Position numbers and translations under genes: made by a program. A model generated the notes under the pieces. The model saw only the letters and a program-made list of their open reading frames with translations. It did not search any database and had not been told where the DNA came from. From contig NZ_CP129994.1 of the NCBI RefSeq assembly GCF_030505615.1, positions 62,001 through 126,000 on the forward strand: 64,000 nucleotides of DNA, given 5' to 3'. The DNA comes from Salinibaculum rarum. Lineage in GTDB: Archaea > Halobacteriota > Halobacteria > Halobacteriales > Haloarculaceae. This document shows, piece after piece, positions 6,091 to 15,330 of the stretch; position 1 is the first letter of the stretch, and each line of letters starts with the position of its first letter.

Positions 6091-8610
6091 TTAGTTGTCG
6101 GTAGTCACGGAGACGTCACCGATGAGGTCAGCGTAGTCCGGCTGAGCCGTGATGACGTCAGTGTACGTGGTGGCGTCGTTTTCGTAGGTGACTTCGAACT
6201 TCGCTTCGTACACTCTCTCCGTTTCATCAACGGTCTCCATGTGTGCGACGGTGCCAGCTTTCTCTGCGGTGATGCTCATCTGGCCGTACACGTTCTTTGC
6301 ATCCTTGATGCGGAGGTCGAACGTGTCCATGCCTTGCGACAGGCTGATGTCGCCGGTGACCGTCTCTCTGCCGACTGTGTCGGCAGCGAAGTCAACCGTG
6401 ACCGTGTCATCGTTCGTCTCGTAGACTTCGCCGTTGATTGCGACGTGTGCTTCGCCGTTTGCCCGCCAGGCTTCTAGCACGGTTGCCGTTCCGTCGGCGC
6501 CGTCAGCGACGACCGTTGTGGCGTTAGTGCGGTCGAGCGGCAGTGTCTTCGTGGTGAACGTGATTTGGGAGTCACGCACTTCTGCAAGGTTCGACCCGAG
6601 TGAGCCGCTTGATTTGTCACTTGGTGTGAACGCTGCTGCGGTCACCGTTACTGTGTCGGTGACCGTCTTCAGTTTCGTCGTCGGCCGCTCCCACTTGTAC
6701 ACCGGCCGTTGCTCTTTCTTTTCGTACTTCGCCACGGTGTAGGCGTCTTGCGTGCGGAACTTGTAGTCTGTGTCCGTTTCCTGCGGTTGCGTCTTGACTT
6801 CCCGCGTCTTCTCAACGTCACCAATGAGGTCGCTCTTATCGTTTTCCCAGGTGCGTGTCTGGTCAGTGACACCGAGCCAGTACGTGTTGTACTCGTAGTT
6901 CACATCAGTCTTCGTCCTCTCCACGTGCCCGTGGAGATCCGATCTGTCATCAACCCAACCGCGATCCGCTGGTTCGACCTGCACTCTCTCCGTGTACGTC
7001 TCGGTTTTATAGCCGCCTTCCCAGTGACCGGGATGGTACTCGTGGCGGTCTTCCCAGACTTCCTCCGTGTACGTCTCGGTTACATAGCCGCCTTCCCAGT
7101 GACCGGGATGGTACCTCCAGTGGGGATTCCACACGTGGCGTGTTTTTGTTTCGGTCACCTGTCTACACTTCGTTTCCCAGTGTAGGTTCCCATACCATCC
7201 GACGAGCTCTTCCGTACATTCAAACGACGTGGATTCGTACGTCTCGATTTCATAACCGCCTTCCCACCAACCACTATCCCAATTTTTGTGGTCATCCCAG
7301 ACCCGCCTCTCGCGGGTCACGGTTTTATAGCCGCCTTCCCAGTAACCGTCCACCCATTCGTGCTGGTCTTCCCAGACCTGCCTCTCACGGGTCACGGTTT
7401 CGTATTCAGGCGGGTCCACGACACCGTAGTAATCCTCGCTGAAGGTCTTAGTCGTCTTAGTCTTGGAGTCTATCACGCGTCCTTCGATCTCATTATAGTT
7501 GTCAACCCAGCCGGTGGCTTCTGATGTCACACCGTAGTACTCGGTGCGGTATTGCGCAGGCTGTGTGACTTCTGTGTCAGTCTCGACGAAGGTACCCTGG
7601 CCAGCACTCTTCTCGTCGAACCACTCGTATTCTGCGTCAACATTCCGGACATCGCGCACGTGCTCCCAGGAACTACCGAGACTGCCTTTTCGGGCGTTTT
7701 GCGTGTCAACAACCACGGTGTTCGTGCCGACTTGCCCGGCACGCGTCCACTCACCACCCGGGTCATTCATACTCCGGGTGTACTCTGTGGTAGGCACCTG
7801 TTCCCGATCGCGGACAACCACTTCACGGTTGCTGTTGTCGGAAAGCGTGAGGTGAGTGCCTACGACGGCCTCGTCACGCGATTCGATAGCCGTCATTTTC
7901 CCGGTGCCTTCCTGTTGCCGGGCGATAGACTCCATCATGGAGACGACTTCCTGCTGGTCATCAGTCATCTCTCCATCGTCACCACGGAACATCTCTCGGG
8001 TGTTGTCACCGAGTGTGCTCGGCACCGCTCGTTGTGACTCCTCCGGGAGTTCAAACTTCATTCCGCTTTGCTCTGAGTACTCCACGTCGAAGCCGCGCTG
8101 ATGGAGGTCTTTGGCGGTGATCTCCTGCGAATTCCCATTGAACACTTGCGCGACCTCACTGACCATTTGGCCGAACGTTTTGTCGGCCATGGTGAACTCA
8201 TCGGAGTCTTCCTCGTTTTCAGACTCCTCGGTTGTGCGCGCAGTGTCACTGGTAATACCGCTATAGCTGCTTGTTGAATCGGTGCTACTGGTGTCGGTTT
8301 CGTCGTTGGCCGTATCGTCTGTCGTGCTCGTTGAGTTGGTTACGAAAGCGTTGTTGACGCCTTCTTCAACCACTTTGACAGATGAGTCGGCTGAAGAGGC
8401 TGCCCCACCACTGTACGTAGCGGGACTCATCCCAACCGTGATGGCGCTCGCCACGAGGAGTGTGGCAAGCAAGAGTGAGAGAGCTATTGAAGCACTCCCT
8501 CGGTTGTCACGGCTGAGTGTCCGGCGTGCACGTCGCCGGTCCTCTTCGCTCGACTGGGCACCGTTGCTGGTGCCACGCCAACGACGACGATCAGAGGTAT
8601 CGCCGCTCAT
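6091..8610 (-). CDS. large surface protein with Trp-rich tandem repeats
   Basis: The start is the ATG read from 8610; a GTG five codons upstream is also possible. The protein has 839 residues. The first 38 are basic and polar (RRRWRGTS, RRRARRTLSRDNRG). A single hydrophobic segment, SASIALSLLLATLLVASAIT, sits near residues 39-58, so it is a signal anchor or class III-like leader. The rest is an acidic Ser/Thr-rich exterior domain. Residues 390-605 hold four copies of a unit around V-W-x-D/P-x(5-8)-x-W-E-G-G-Y followed by a Thr/Glu tract. Around these are three copies of a second unit, W-x-D/N-x(3-5)-L/I-x-G-x-V. The end contains beta-sandwich-like sequence. No enzyme motif is seen. A cell-surface or appendage role is inferred from the anchor and repeats. 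Confidence 0.8.
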   Translation of the reverse strand: MSGDTSDRRRWRGTSNGAQSSEEDRRRARRTLSRDNRGSASIALSLLLATLLVASAITVGMSPATYSGGAASSADSSVKVVEEGVNNAFVTNSTSTTDDTANDETDTSSTDSTSSYSGITSDTARTTEESENEEDSDEFTMADKTFGQMVSEVAQVFNGNSQEITAKDLHQRGFDVEYSEQSGMKFELPEESQRAVPSTLGDNTREMFRGDDGEMTDDQQEVVSMMESIARQQEGTGKMTAIESRDEAVVGTHLTLSDNSNREVVVRDREQVPTTEYTRSMNDPGGEWTRAGQVGTNTVVVDTQNARKGSLGSSWEHVRDVRNVDAEYEWFDEKSAGQGTFVETDTEVTQPAQYRTEYYGVTSEATGWVDNYNEIEGRVIDSKTKTTKTFSEDYYGVVDPPEYETVTRERQVWEDQHEWVDGYWEGGYKTVTRERRVWDDHKNWDSGWWEGGYEIETYESTSFECTEELVGWYGNLHWETKCRQVTETKTRHVWNPHWRYHPGHWEGGYVTETYTEEVWEDRHEYHPGHWEGGYKTETYTERVQVEPADRGWVDDRSDLHGHVERTKTDVNYEYNTYWLGVTDQTRTWENDKSDLIGDVEKTREVKTQPQETDTDYKFRTQDAYTVAKYEKKEQRPVYKWERPTTKLKTVTDTVTVTAAAFTPSDKSSGSLGSNLAEVRDSQITFTTKTLPLDRTNATTVVADGADGTATVLEAWRANGEAHVAINGEVYETNDDTVTVDFAADTVGRETVTGDISLSQGMDTFDLRIKDAKNVYGQMSITAEKAGTVAHMETVDETERVYEAKFEVTYENDATTYTDVITAQPDYADLIGDVSVTTDN
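6970..7395 (-). repeat. coding tandem repeats (WEGGY units)
   Basis: Four coding repeats of about 75 bases encode W-E-G-G-Y units, at roughly 6970-7045, 7045-7120, 7245-7320 and 7320-7395. The two nearest 7000-7115 are almost identical in DNA (shared CCGCCTTCCCAGTGACCGGG). This suggests recent duplication or gene conversion within the gene. Confidence 0.75.
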
Positions 8611-8807
8611 CTCAATACCTACCACAATCCGCCTTTTGCCTTAAAGAAGGAAATTCACAACACACCAATCACCCGTGAAAACATTAAGAAAACAGACATG
8701 ATTTCCTGTGAAAAACTCTACTCACCGCCGACTCCGACCCATCACCACTGAGTGACATGAAATCCGCAGCACCTGTGGCCGTCAGTGAGATTGGCTGCCA
8801 CCCGATT

Positions 8808-11093
8808 TCACTCTGAATACCGCGAGTTCAACACGTTCTGTATTTGCGCCGCGGTTGCCTCACCCACTTTCTCAACTTCCTCTAACTCTTCTTTCGATGC
8901 TGTGAACACCGCCCGTGGCGACCCGAAGTACTCCAGTAAATTCTCTGCGATTACTGGGCCAATGTTCGCCATACTTGCCACTAGGTACTCCTGTTGCTCT
9001 GGCAACGTATCTGTCTGCTTTTTCTCGTGCAGTTGCACCTCGTGGTCCCGATCGTCCTGCTCCCGCCGAGCGATTGTCCCGACGATATCTGCGGTATGTT
9101 TTTCATCCACGGTTGGAATCACCGACGCGCCAAAATCAATCGCCAAAGCCTCTAACGCGCCGTTAATCGCTTCTTTATCCACTTTCGCTCTCCCATACAA
9201 ACCTTCCACACCGCCTTCACCTTCCAGAATCAGCACTGGTTTCTCATAGTTGTTCGCAAGGTTGGCGAACTGATCAAACAAACTCCGTTCCCCGGTCAAC
9301 GAATCAATGAAGTCATCAAGCGTCTTTCGTTCTGCTGCGACTCGTTCGCTCATCACGTAGTCTCCCACTTGCAACGTTTCAGTATCTGTCTGCACACCAC
9401 TCGCCCGATCAAGGTGTTTCGGAACCGTTGATTGTGTTTCCCGTTGGTCGATAACGACGACAGGGTGGTCCGTGCTGTGCATCCGTGATCCGAAATCACT
9501 CAATGCTGCCTGCTCATCTCGGAGCTCTTGGGACAACTCCTCTTCCATATTCTTCAAACTCTCCATCTCATCTTTCATCGTATCTTCGCGGTTTTGCGCT
9601 GCCCAGTACCGATTTATATCGCGCGTATCTTCTGCCATCAACACCACGACGCGACCGTCGCTTCGCCGACCGGTTCGACCGCGCCGCTGGATTGACCGAA
9701 TCCCACTTGCCACAGGTTCATAGAAGAGCACGAGATCAACACTAGGAATGTCAATCCCTTCTTCAGCGACACTAGTTGCTACGAGAACGTTGTGCTCACC
9801 GGCACGGAAGGCATCCAAGGTTTCTTTTTGTTCACCCTGACTCATCCCTTCGTTATCACCTTTGTCAGCTTGCCCAACGAATCGTGCCGGTTTGATATTA
9901 TTATGACTCTCGAGAAAGTCCACGATGCGATTCACTGTATCCCGAGATTCAGTGAAAACGAGGATCTGCCCATCTTCAATGAGTGTTTGCACAACTTCCA
10001 TACGGAGTTGCTTCAGCTTTGGATGCGTGCCCTCAAATGACTGGAGGAGGTCCTTAGCTTCCTTGAATCGGTAGTCGTTTGCGATTTCTTCCGCAGCGCG
10101 ACTTTTCCCCTTCGATGCGTCAGTTTCGATGGTATTGAAAAACTCGAGTGTGGCCTCACCTCCTTGAGATTCGATGGTACTGAGTGCGTGATGCAACTTG
10201 AGCGCCTGCGCGTGCACGCTCATAGCGGCGTACCCATCGTCGTTATCGTTGTCAATCATATCCTGTGCAGCCATCTTGCCCTTCATGAGGTGCTTGAAAG
10301 AGATGTCTTTGGCGCGGGAGTTAATAACGCCAAATTCGTTTTTGAGCGTGTCCAGTCTGTCTGTGTAGAGATCTTCAAGGATGTCACGCGCTTTCGTGAT
10401 TTCCGGTGGCAACTCGACTTTCGTGTAGTTCACGTCGACGTCATGCAGATACGGTGCAAGGAGGTCGCTGTCTTCAGTGATAACTTCGATGTTGGTGAGG
10501 CCGAGATTGGTGGCGACGTTTAGAATGCTTTCTTTGTTACTTCCAGGTGAGGCGCTCATCCCGGTGACAAGATCGTCCATCGCATTTCCATTGTATCGTT
10601 CAGCGATGTATTTGTAGGCGTATTTCCCGGTGGCACGGTGGCACTCGTCGAACACGCAGTAGCAAACATCTTCGAGGGTGTATTGATTCCCTACAAGATC
10701 GTTTTCGATGCATTGCGGCGTAGCGATGACAATGCTTGTTGCTTGATTCCACTTCTCAGCACGCTCATCTGGGCTGATGTCCCCGGTGAAGACTTTGATT
10801 TCGTGATCTGGAAGCGTGAACCACTCACGAAAATCTTTGGCATGTTGTTGGACGAGCGGTTGTGTCGGTGCAAGAAACAGGATCTTCCCGCCGTGCTGAT
10901 TGAGGCGGTGTGCGGCAATTCGTGCAGCGACCGCAGTTTTCCCTGTCCCAGTCGGGAGAGCGATGAGGGTTGACCGGCGCTGCGCACTCTCTACGAGTGC
11001 GCTTTGATATTCACGGTCTTCAAGCGCGTTGTCGTTGAGATAGGGTGCGGAAACAAAACTACTGGTTTCTGCCTCGGCTTGCGTGTTACTCAT
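8808..11093 (-). CDS. hef: Hef, ERCC4-type helicase-nuclease
   Basis: The 761-residue protein is a full-length Hef/XPF-family enzyme that processes stalled forks and branched DNA. The helicase half shows Walker A PTGTGKTAV (residues 47-55), a DECH box (149-152), a TGMSASPG motif III and QRRGRTGRR motif VI. The ERCC4 nuclease follows, with VVVIDQRET and the catalytic GDYVMSERVAAERKT. A C-terminal tandem helix-hairpin-helix contains NIGPVIAENLLEYFGS and EVEKVGEATA. All key residues are intact. In haloarchaea Hef is a repair protein and becomes essential when Hjc is missing. The gene stands alone, with about 80 bases before the next same-strand gene. Confidence 0.95.
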   Translation of the reverse strand: MSNTQAEAETSSFVSAPYLNDNALEDREYQSALVESAQRRSTLIALPTGTGKTAVAARIAAHRLNQHGGKILFLAPTQPLVQQHAKDFREWFTLPDHEIKVFTGDISPDERAEKWNQATSIVIATPQCIENDLVGNQYTLEDVCYCVFDECHRATGKYAYKYIAERYNGNAMDDLVTGMSASPGSNKESILNVATNLGLTNIEVITEDSDLLAPYLHDVDVNYTKVELPPEITKARDILEDLYTDRLDTLKNEFGVINSRAKDISFKHLMKGKMAAQDMIDNDNDDGYAAMSVHAQALKLHHALSTIESQGGEATLEFFNTIETDASKGKSRAAEEIANDYRFKEAKDLLQSFEGTHPKLKQLRMEVVQTLIEDGQILVFTESRDTVNRIVDFLESHNNIKPARFVGQADKGDNEGMSQGEQKETLDAFRAGEHNVLVATSVAEEGIDIPSVDLVLFYEPVASGIRSIQRRGRTGRRSDGRVVVLMAEDTRDINRYWAAQNREDTMKDEMESLKNMEEELSQELRDEQAALSDFGSRMHSTDHPVVVIDQRETQSTVPKHLDRASGVQTDTETLQVGDYVMSERVAAERKTLDDFIDSLTGERSLFDQFANLANNYEKPVLILEGEGGVEGLYGRAKVDKEAINGALEALAIDFGASVIPTVDEKHTADIVGTIARREQDDRDHEVQLHEKKQTDTLPEQQEYLVASMANIGPVIAENLLEYFGSPRAVFTASKEELEEVEKVGEATAAQIQNVLNSRYSE

Positions 11094-11174
11094 TGCTGAC
11101 TACTAGAGAACACGCTTTCCACCGACAAAAATGGCTGGTGATTCTGTGTGTTGTGGCGTGATTTCTTGTGGTGT

Positions 11175-11795
11175 TCACCGGTTCCAGAATGCTTTCGACG
11201 TGTCTGTGTTGATGTCTGGATAGACTGTCGAAAGGAATGCGTCGTCTCGATCTGCCTTGAGTGATTTCCGTACTGACGTTAACGTGTTTGTTGCATCTCG
11301 CGGTTTGACGTCTTCTGGAGTTTCAACTGGTGCATTAGGTGTTTCCCATGCCCCGTCTTCGATGAATGGCTCGTATTCGGCCCAGGTTTTTGCCACGGCG
11401 TATCGGTAATACTCCAGTGGCTCTGCCGCGCTGAATTGTGCTTTCAGGAGTGCGCCTGTACACAGGTAGACCGCGGTTTCCGGCCATGTTACAACTGGGA
11501 TGCGTTCACTACTCGGTGTGGCTTCAAGTTGCTTAAGCCGTGCTGGGATGACGCAGTGCCGTATTGGTGATTGTTGTCGCGGGATATCTGTTTCAGGTGT
11601 CGCTGTGAAGATTGGGTCTGTGATCGCTCGGAGGTACTTCACCTCTTTTTTGGTGAGTGACTCCGATGGGAGTTCGCCTTGCTTGATGATTGATTCTCGG
11701 ATGACAGCAGGGATGTCATCTACGGTCACACCGATGGTGTCACCAGAAATCCGGATTTCCTGTGCGGGAGTTGAAGATGTCGTGTTACTACTCAT
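11175..11795 (-). CDS. hypothetical partner of the HsdM-like methylase
   Basis: The 206-residue protein starts 6 bases after the stop of the methylase gene, so the two form an operon. The N terminus (residues 12-60) reads as a short beta-strand module with ISGDTIGVTVDDIPAVIRESI and a Lys-rich helix. The C-terminal half is helical with a Trp/Tyr-rich stretch EYYRYAVAKTWAEYEPF. It does not look like an HsdS specificity subunit, being too short and lacking paired TRDs. It could be a small accessory or antirestriction partner. The family is not recognised. Confidence 0.7.
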   Translation of the reverse strand: MSSNTTSSTPAQEIRISGDTIGVTVDDIPAVIRESIIKQGELPSESLTKKEVKYLRAITDPIFTATPETDIPRQQSPIRHCVIPARLKQLEATPSSERIPVVTWPETAVYLCTGALLKAQFSAAEPLEYYRYAVAKTWAEYEPFIEDGAWETPNAPVETPEDVKPRDATNTLTSVRKSLKADRDDAFLSTVYPDINTDTSKAFWNR

Positions 11796-11801
11796 AGTGG
11801 G

Positions 11802-12869
11802 TTACGTCCAGTTATCGAGAGTTGTGTTCTCAGCTGGCGGGTTATTCGCCTGGGCTGCTTTCTCGGTCGTGGCGTCGTTGTGTGCTTCGTTGTTTGTTGA
11901 TGGTGTCCTGGTTGGTATGTCCGACTCGTTTTCTGTGCTTGCAGTGTGGGAGGATTGCGTGTGCTCCCAGTATGCCTCAAGGAGGGTGTTCTGAACTTCG
12001 TCGGGGATCACAAGTCGCCCATCAACTTCGACGCATTCCTCGTCAGTCAGCATTGCCATGAAGATGTTTTCCGGGTGTTGATGATCTGTCCCGGTGTCCA
12101 ACACCATGATGCTGACTTTGGTATTGGTGTCTGGGAATACGCCGGTCGGCAAGTCCACGACAGCATCAAGAAGTCTGTTCTCGACGATGTATTCACGGAA
12201 GCGTTTGTCTGCTTTCCGGTGCAGTAACGAATGCGGGACGATAACAGCGGCACGACCGCGTTCACCGAGTTGCGAAATAATGTGCTGGAGGAACGCAAAA
12301 TCAGCGCGCGATTCTGGCGGTGGTGAGTTAGTCCAGTCAAACCGGTCGTGCGGGTCTGGGAGCGCAGCACCGTGGTCCCAGTCTACACTGAACGGGATAT
12401 TGGCGATGACTCGGTCAACCGAGATGAGCTGGCCATCCTCAGTTGTGAATTGCGGGTTTGTGAGTGTGTCTCCTTGCCTGATATCGAAATCTAGGCCGAG
12501 CGTCTGTGCGGTTGTTTCAGCGGTTTTGACGGCGGAGTGGTTCAGTTCTTGCCCAGTGATCCGAAGAGATTGAGGTGTCGCATTGTCGTTGAGGTCGTTC
12601 TGTGCGAGATGGTAGGCGTGAACAAGCATGGCAGCACTGCCACACGTTGGGTCATGAATATGCTGCTCAGGTTTGAATGGCCCAGCAAATCGCGCGGTGA
12701 GCCGGGCAATACTCGGCGGGGTAAAGTGTCGGCCATGACTTGTTGTACCGGTGAGGATGTATCCGTCGAGGTCGGCAGCAGCGTTGGTGCTGGATTTGAT
12801 TGGTGGCGGGGTAATGCAGAGCGTGTCAGTTGGTGGTTTCTGCTTTTCTGAATTCATGGAAATCACCAT
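11802..12869 (-). CDS. HsdM-like N6-adenine DNA methylase without HsdS/HsdR
   Basis: The protein has 355 residues, with an alternative start at 12857. It matches the catalytic core of type I modification subunits (PF02384). SAM-binding motif I is DPTCGSAAM (73-81), motif IV is IANIPFS (155-161), and a downstream helix reads GRAAVIVPHSLLHR. The usual motif IV is NPPF, but here the second position is Ile, which may weaken activity. The N-terminal HsdM helical domain is missing, and about 80 C-terminal residues are a Thr/Asn-rich tail. No HsdR or HsdS lies nearby. Likely an orphan methylase working with the downstream 206-residue protein, or an inactive relative. Confidence 0.82.
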   Translation of the reverse strand: MVISMNSEKQKPPTDTLCITPPPIKSSTNAAADLDGYILTGTTSHGRHFTPPSIARLTARFAGPFKPEQHIHDPTCGSAAMLVHAYHLAQNDLNDNATPQSLRITGQELNHSAVKTAETTAQTLGLDFDIRQGDTLTNPQFTTEDGQLISVDRVIANIPFSVDWDHGAALPDPHDRFDWTNSPPPESRADFAFLQHIISQLGERGRAAVIVPHSLLHRKADKRFREYIVENRLLDAVVDLPTGVFPDTNTKVSIMVLDTGTDHQHPENIFMAMLTDEECVEVDGRLVIPDEVQNTLLEAYWEHTQSSHTASTENESDIPTRTPSTNNEAHNDATTEKAAQANNPPAENTTLDNWT

Positions 12870-13054
12870 GCGTTGTAGGGGTGAAGCGATTTCTGCTACG
12901 CACCATTCCCAAGTAAATGCCGGGAATTTCGGCTCCTACCGTTATTTCACTGCGTATTGCTTCTTAAGAGAGGTGGCAAACTGCTCGTCTGTAGTTAGTA
13001 TCTGCTATCGGGGCTGACCCTTAAGTCGGAGTTTTGAGTATGATGTATTAACGA

Positions 13055-13807
13055 ATGGGTCAAGAGCAAGATCTTCGGGAAGTCATCATCCGGGAAGAAC
13101 ACGGTGATGAAATCACGGCGAACACATCACCACGATTTCGAGGTGTACTCCGTGAACTCAACGACGAATTCGACACTGTCAACGACACGCAGTACCTCAA
13201 AGATGATGGTCAAATCTGTGTTGAACAACTCGACAACACCGATTCCGTAATCCGCATCACGCATAGCTTTGATGCGGAAATTCCATATGACATGCGAGCT
13301 GCTATTCAACGCGTAGATTGTCTCATCGCCACCACTCATCGCGCTGAGGACACTTATGCTGATGATGCTATCTCGCGGACAGCAATTTGGGCAGCTCCAA
13401 AAGCAAGTATAACTGATGACCTCGGCCCGGACACCCCCCAAGATCGTTCTGTCTTCGACGCGCATTCTCACACATCATCATCTACGTCGTCTACCTCAAA
13501 TCGTCGTTCTCAGAGTGTATCACGGTCAAACACCTCTCAGGCCAGGTTGGATGAGGCGAGAAAGGCACGAACACGGATTCGAAATACCTTCATTGGAATA
13601 ATCGCTGTTGGACTCGTCAGACCAGTTACTGACATATTGGTGAGCGAGATTGTCCAGCAACCAGACACGCCTGCACGAACTATAGAGGTTGTTTCCCAAA
13701 TCCCTCAGTTGGTGAATTTCATGACTTTCTTTATGATTGCTGTCGCTGTCCCAAACGGTGTGTATGGCTTCCTCCAGTTGATGTCGAATTCAGCACCCGG
13801 GACGTAG
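13055..13807 (+). CDS. hypothetical membrane-tethered protein
   Basis: The protein has 250 residues. The N-terminal 120 form a soluble alpha/beta region. A Ser/Thr-rich linker (about 135-165) follows, then a basic segment ARKARTRIRN. Two probable membrane helices, near 183-205 and 225-245, lie at the C terminus. The N terminus reads REVIIREEHGDEITANTSPRF. It converges tightly on the PspAB-like gene, with 7 bases between the stops. It is probably an inner-face membrane protein. The family is not recognised. Confidence 0.7.
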   Translation: MGQEQDLREVIIREEHGDEITANTSPRFRGVLRELNDEFDTVNDTQYLKDDGQICVEQLDNTDSVIRITHSFDAEIPYDMRAAIQRVDCLIATTHRAEDTYADDAISRTAIWAAPKASITDDLGPDTPQDRSVFDAHSHTSSSTSSTSNRRSQSVSRSNTSQARLDEARKARTRIRNTFIGIIAVGLVRPVTDILVSEIVQQPDTPARTIEVVSQIPQLVNFMTFFMIAVAVPNGVYGFLQLMSNSAPGT

Positions 13808-13814
13808 TCTGGAA

Positions 13815-14438
13815 TTAAGACCGCTTATTGTCTAAACCCCACGGTTTCAGGTGTGGTTCTGGCGGCCACAGCGGGTGCCACGAATCTTTGTCAGTAACTA
13901 TTTTCACACCAGTTTCGGTTAGTACATCGTGAATGTCCCCCTCTAACTGGGTGTCGCGGACGTGTTCATGCTCTGGACTCGGTGCAAAAGGATAATACCC
14001 GTTAGATTTTGTGGAATACACGATGTAAGCAGATTGATTCGCTGGTGTTGTTACTTCGTATAGTACAGCGACAATCGAATCAGCAGACTCGTAGTCTATC
14101 AGTGTCCGCAACACGAAGTTCACAGCGGACACGTTCCGATCAAAATTGTACGGAGATGTCCTGAACACAATCCACCTAAATGCTTGTGAATCCCGGAGAA
14201 ACTCTGTTTCGGGGTTTTCTTTTTCGTCTTCTTTAGAGAAGTGCGTGTTGAGTTCATCAAGTGCATTCTGAGCTGCGCTTCCGGTGATGTCTTTGACACA
14301 CATTCCAACTGTTCCGCTGGGTTCGAACCCAGCTGCGGACACGGTGAGTGTTTCAAGTGAAAATCTGAATAGGGCATCGATATGGCCGGTTTTGCTGTTC
14401 TCGGCCTCGTCGTCACCAAGCGGTAGGAAGCTCACCAT
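13815..14438 (-). CDS. PspA-associated protein PspAB-like
   Basis: The 207-residue protein follows the haloarchaeal PspAB pattern along its whole length. It opens with ALFRFSLETLTVSAAGFEP, with GxVGMCV nearby. FRWIVF follows, then a two-strand region with VAVLYEV. An A-Y-I-V-Y-S-x-x-x-x-G-Y-Y-P-F-A-P block comes next, and the end is WHPLWPPEPHLKPWG. In other haloarchaea PspAB is encoded beside PspAA or PspA in the envelope-stress response. Here the pspA gene is about 39 kb away at 53312. It is divergent from typical PspAB in its N-terminal 20 residues, where the usual glycine/leucine start is replaced. Confidence 0.75.
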   Translation of the reverse strand: MVSFLPLGDDEAENSKTGHIDALFRFSLETLTVSAAGFEPSGTVGMCVKDITGSAAQNALDELNTHFSKEDEKENPETEFLRDSQAFRWIVFRTSPYNFDRNVSAVNFVLRTLIDYESADSIVAVLYEVTTPANQSAYIVYSTKSNGYYPFAPSPEHEHVRDTQLEGDIHDVLTETGVKIVTDKDSWHPLWPPEPHLKPWGLDNKRS

Positions 14439-14612
14439 AGACTTGTCTTACCACTACTTTTCCACCTACCGCCTAATCAGCGTTCGTATTCGAGAGCCTC
14501 CAAGAGGAGGTATCTGGTCTTGTCTTTTGGCTGTGCTCGTCTCAAGTAGTGTTGAGGTTCACCGCACTACATTGCATACTTTTATCATCCACTGGCTAAT
14601 TGTAATACTCGT

Positions 14613-15230
14613 ATGACAAAGAGTGTGCGGACGACCGATCGGCAAGACGAATACCTCGAACGCGCTAACATCAATTTCAGCGAATGGGTTCGTGATCGAC
14701 TCAATGAGAAAATGGAACGTGAGCATTACGGCACCTGCATAGTCTGCAATACCGACGTGTACGTCACCGCTGGTCGGGACATCTCTCCCAACAGCCCAAT
14801 CGGTGACATCCTCGGCCTCACTTCCCATGACGAGACTGGCGACGGGCGCATCCCCATCTGCGAAAAACACTATAATCAGGCCCTTGAGGTCTTTGAACAT
14901 CCCGCTGCCACGAGCATCCCTAACGTGTTTGTTCCTGATACTTGGACATCCGTCCCTGACGCTGACCAAGACACCCTCTCCCCAGACAACGACTGCACGC
15001 CACACGAACAATATACCGGTACGACACCCAACGACGCCGCAATGCGTGTCTCTCTTGAATATAACTCCGACGGCGATGTCTGGGTGGTCTTTTCAACCAT
15101 CACTACAGACGACGAAAGTACTACGTACCATTCTGCATTCTCACAACACGAGCAGGCCATTGGACACGCCCTCACAAAACTACGCCGCCGTGGCCGTGAT
15201 CTTCCTAGAGCTGACTCCCTCGCTGCGTGA
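14613..15230 (+). CDS. zinc-knuckle protein with RHH-like N terminus
   Basis: The protein has 205 residues. The first 35 (SVRTTDRQDEYLERANINFSE, then WVRDRLNEKM) resemble the short ribbon-helix-helix-like N terminus of haloarchaeal proteins that bind DNA. A CIVC knuckle near residue 45 and a CEKHY near 88 could bind zinc. The C-terminal part includes a beta-strand stretch WVVFSTITTDDE and a basic end LRRRGRD. A TATA-like CTTTTATCAT lies about 30 bases upstream of the ATG. Probably a regulator; the target is unknown. Confidence 0.68.
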   Translation: MTKSVRTTDRQDEYLERANINFSEWVRDRLNEKMEREHYGTCIVCNTDVYVTAGRDISPNSPIGDILGLTSHDETGDGRIPICEKHYNQALEVFEHPAATSIPNVFVPDTWTSVPDADQDTLSPDNDCTPHEQYTGTTPNDAAMRVSLEYNSDGDVWVVFSTITTDDESTTYHSAFSQHEQAIGHALTKLRRRGRDLPRADSLAA

Positions 15231-15249
15231 TCGACGAACACCCCACGGT

Positions 15250-15292
15250 GTGAACCGCCTCGGGGTCAAGCCCCGTGGCATTCGCCTCGACA
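15250..15292 (+). repeat. IS200/IS605-end-like palindrome
   Basis: GTGAACCGCCTCGGGGTCAA followed by GCCCCGTGGCATTCGCCTCG. The core CGGGGTCAAGCCCCG folds into a perfect stem. An inverted copy lies at 21519-21553 and a weaker one at 19393-19435. The element starts 20 bases after the stop of the upstream gene and ends where the TATA box of the next gene begins. Confidence 0.6.
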
Positions 15293-15295
15293 ACC

Positions 15296-15306
15296 TGTAA
15301 ATACTT
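15296..15306 (+). promoter_or_regulatory. TATA box of the DUF2797 gene
   Basis: CTGTAAATACTTCC sits about 27 bases upstream of the ATG at 15331, directly against the right edge of the palindrome at 15250-15292. Confidence 0.5.
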
Positions 15307-15330
15307 CCGTAGTCTATCTGTGAGATACGA

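Noticed and set aside
6970-7395. Possible CRISPR-like direct repeats
   Set aside because: These are in-frame coding repeats of the surface protein, about 75 bases long with no spacer pattern.
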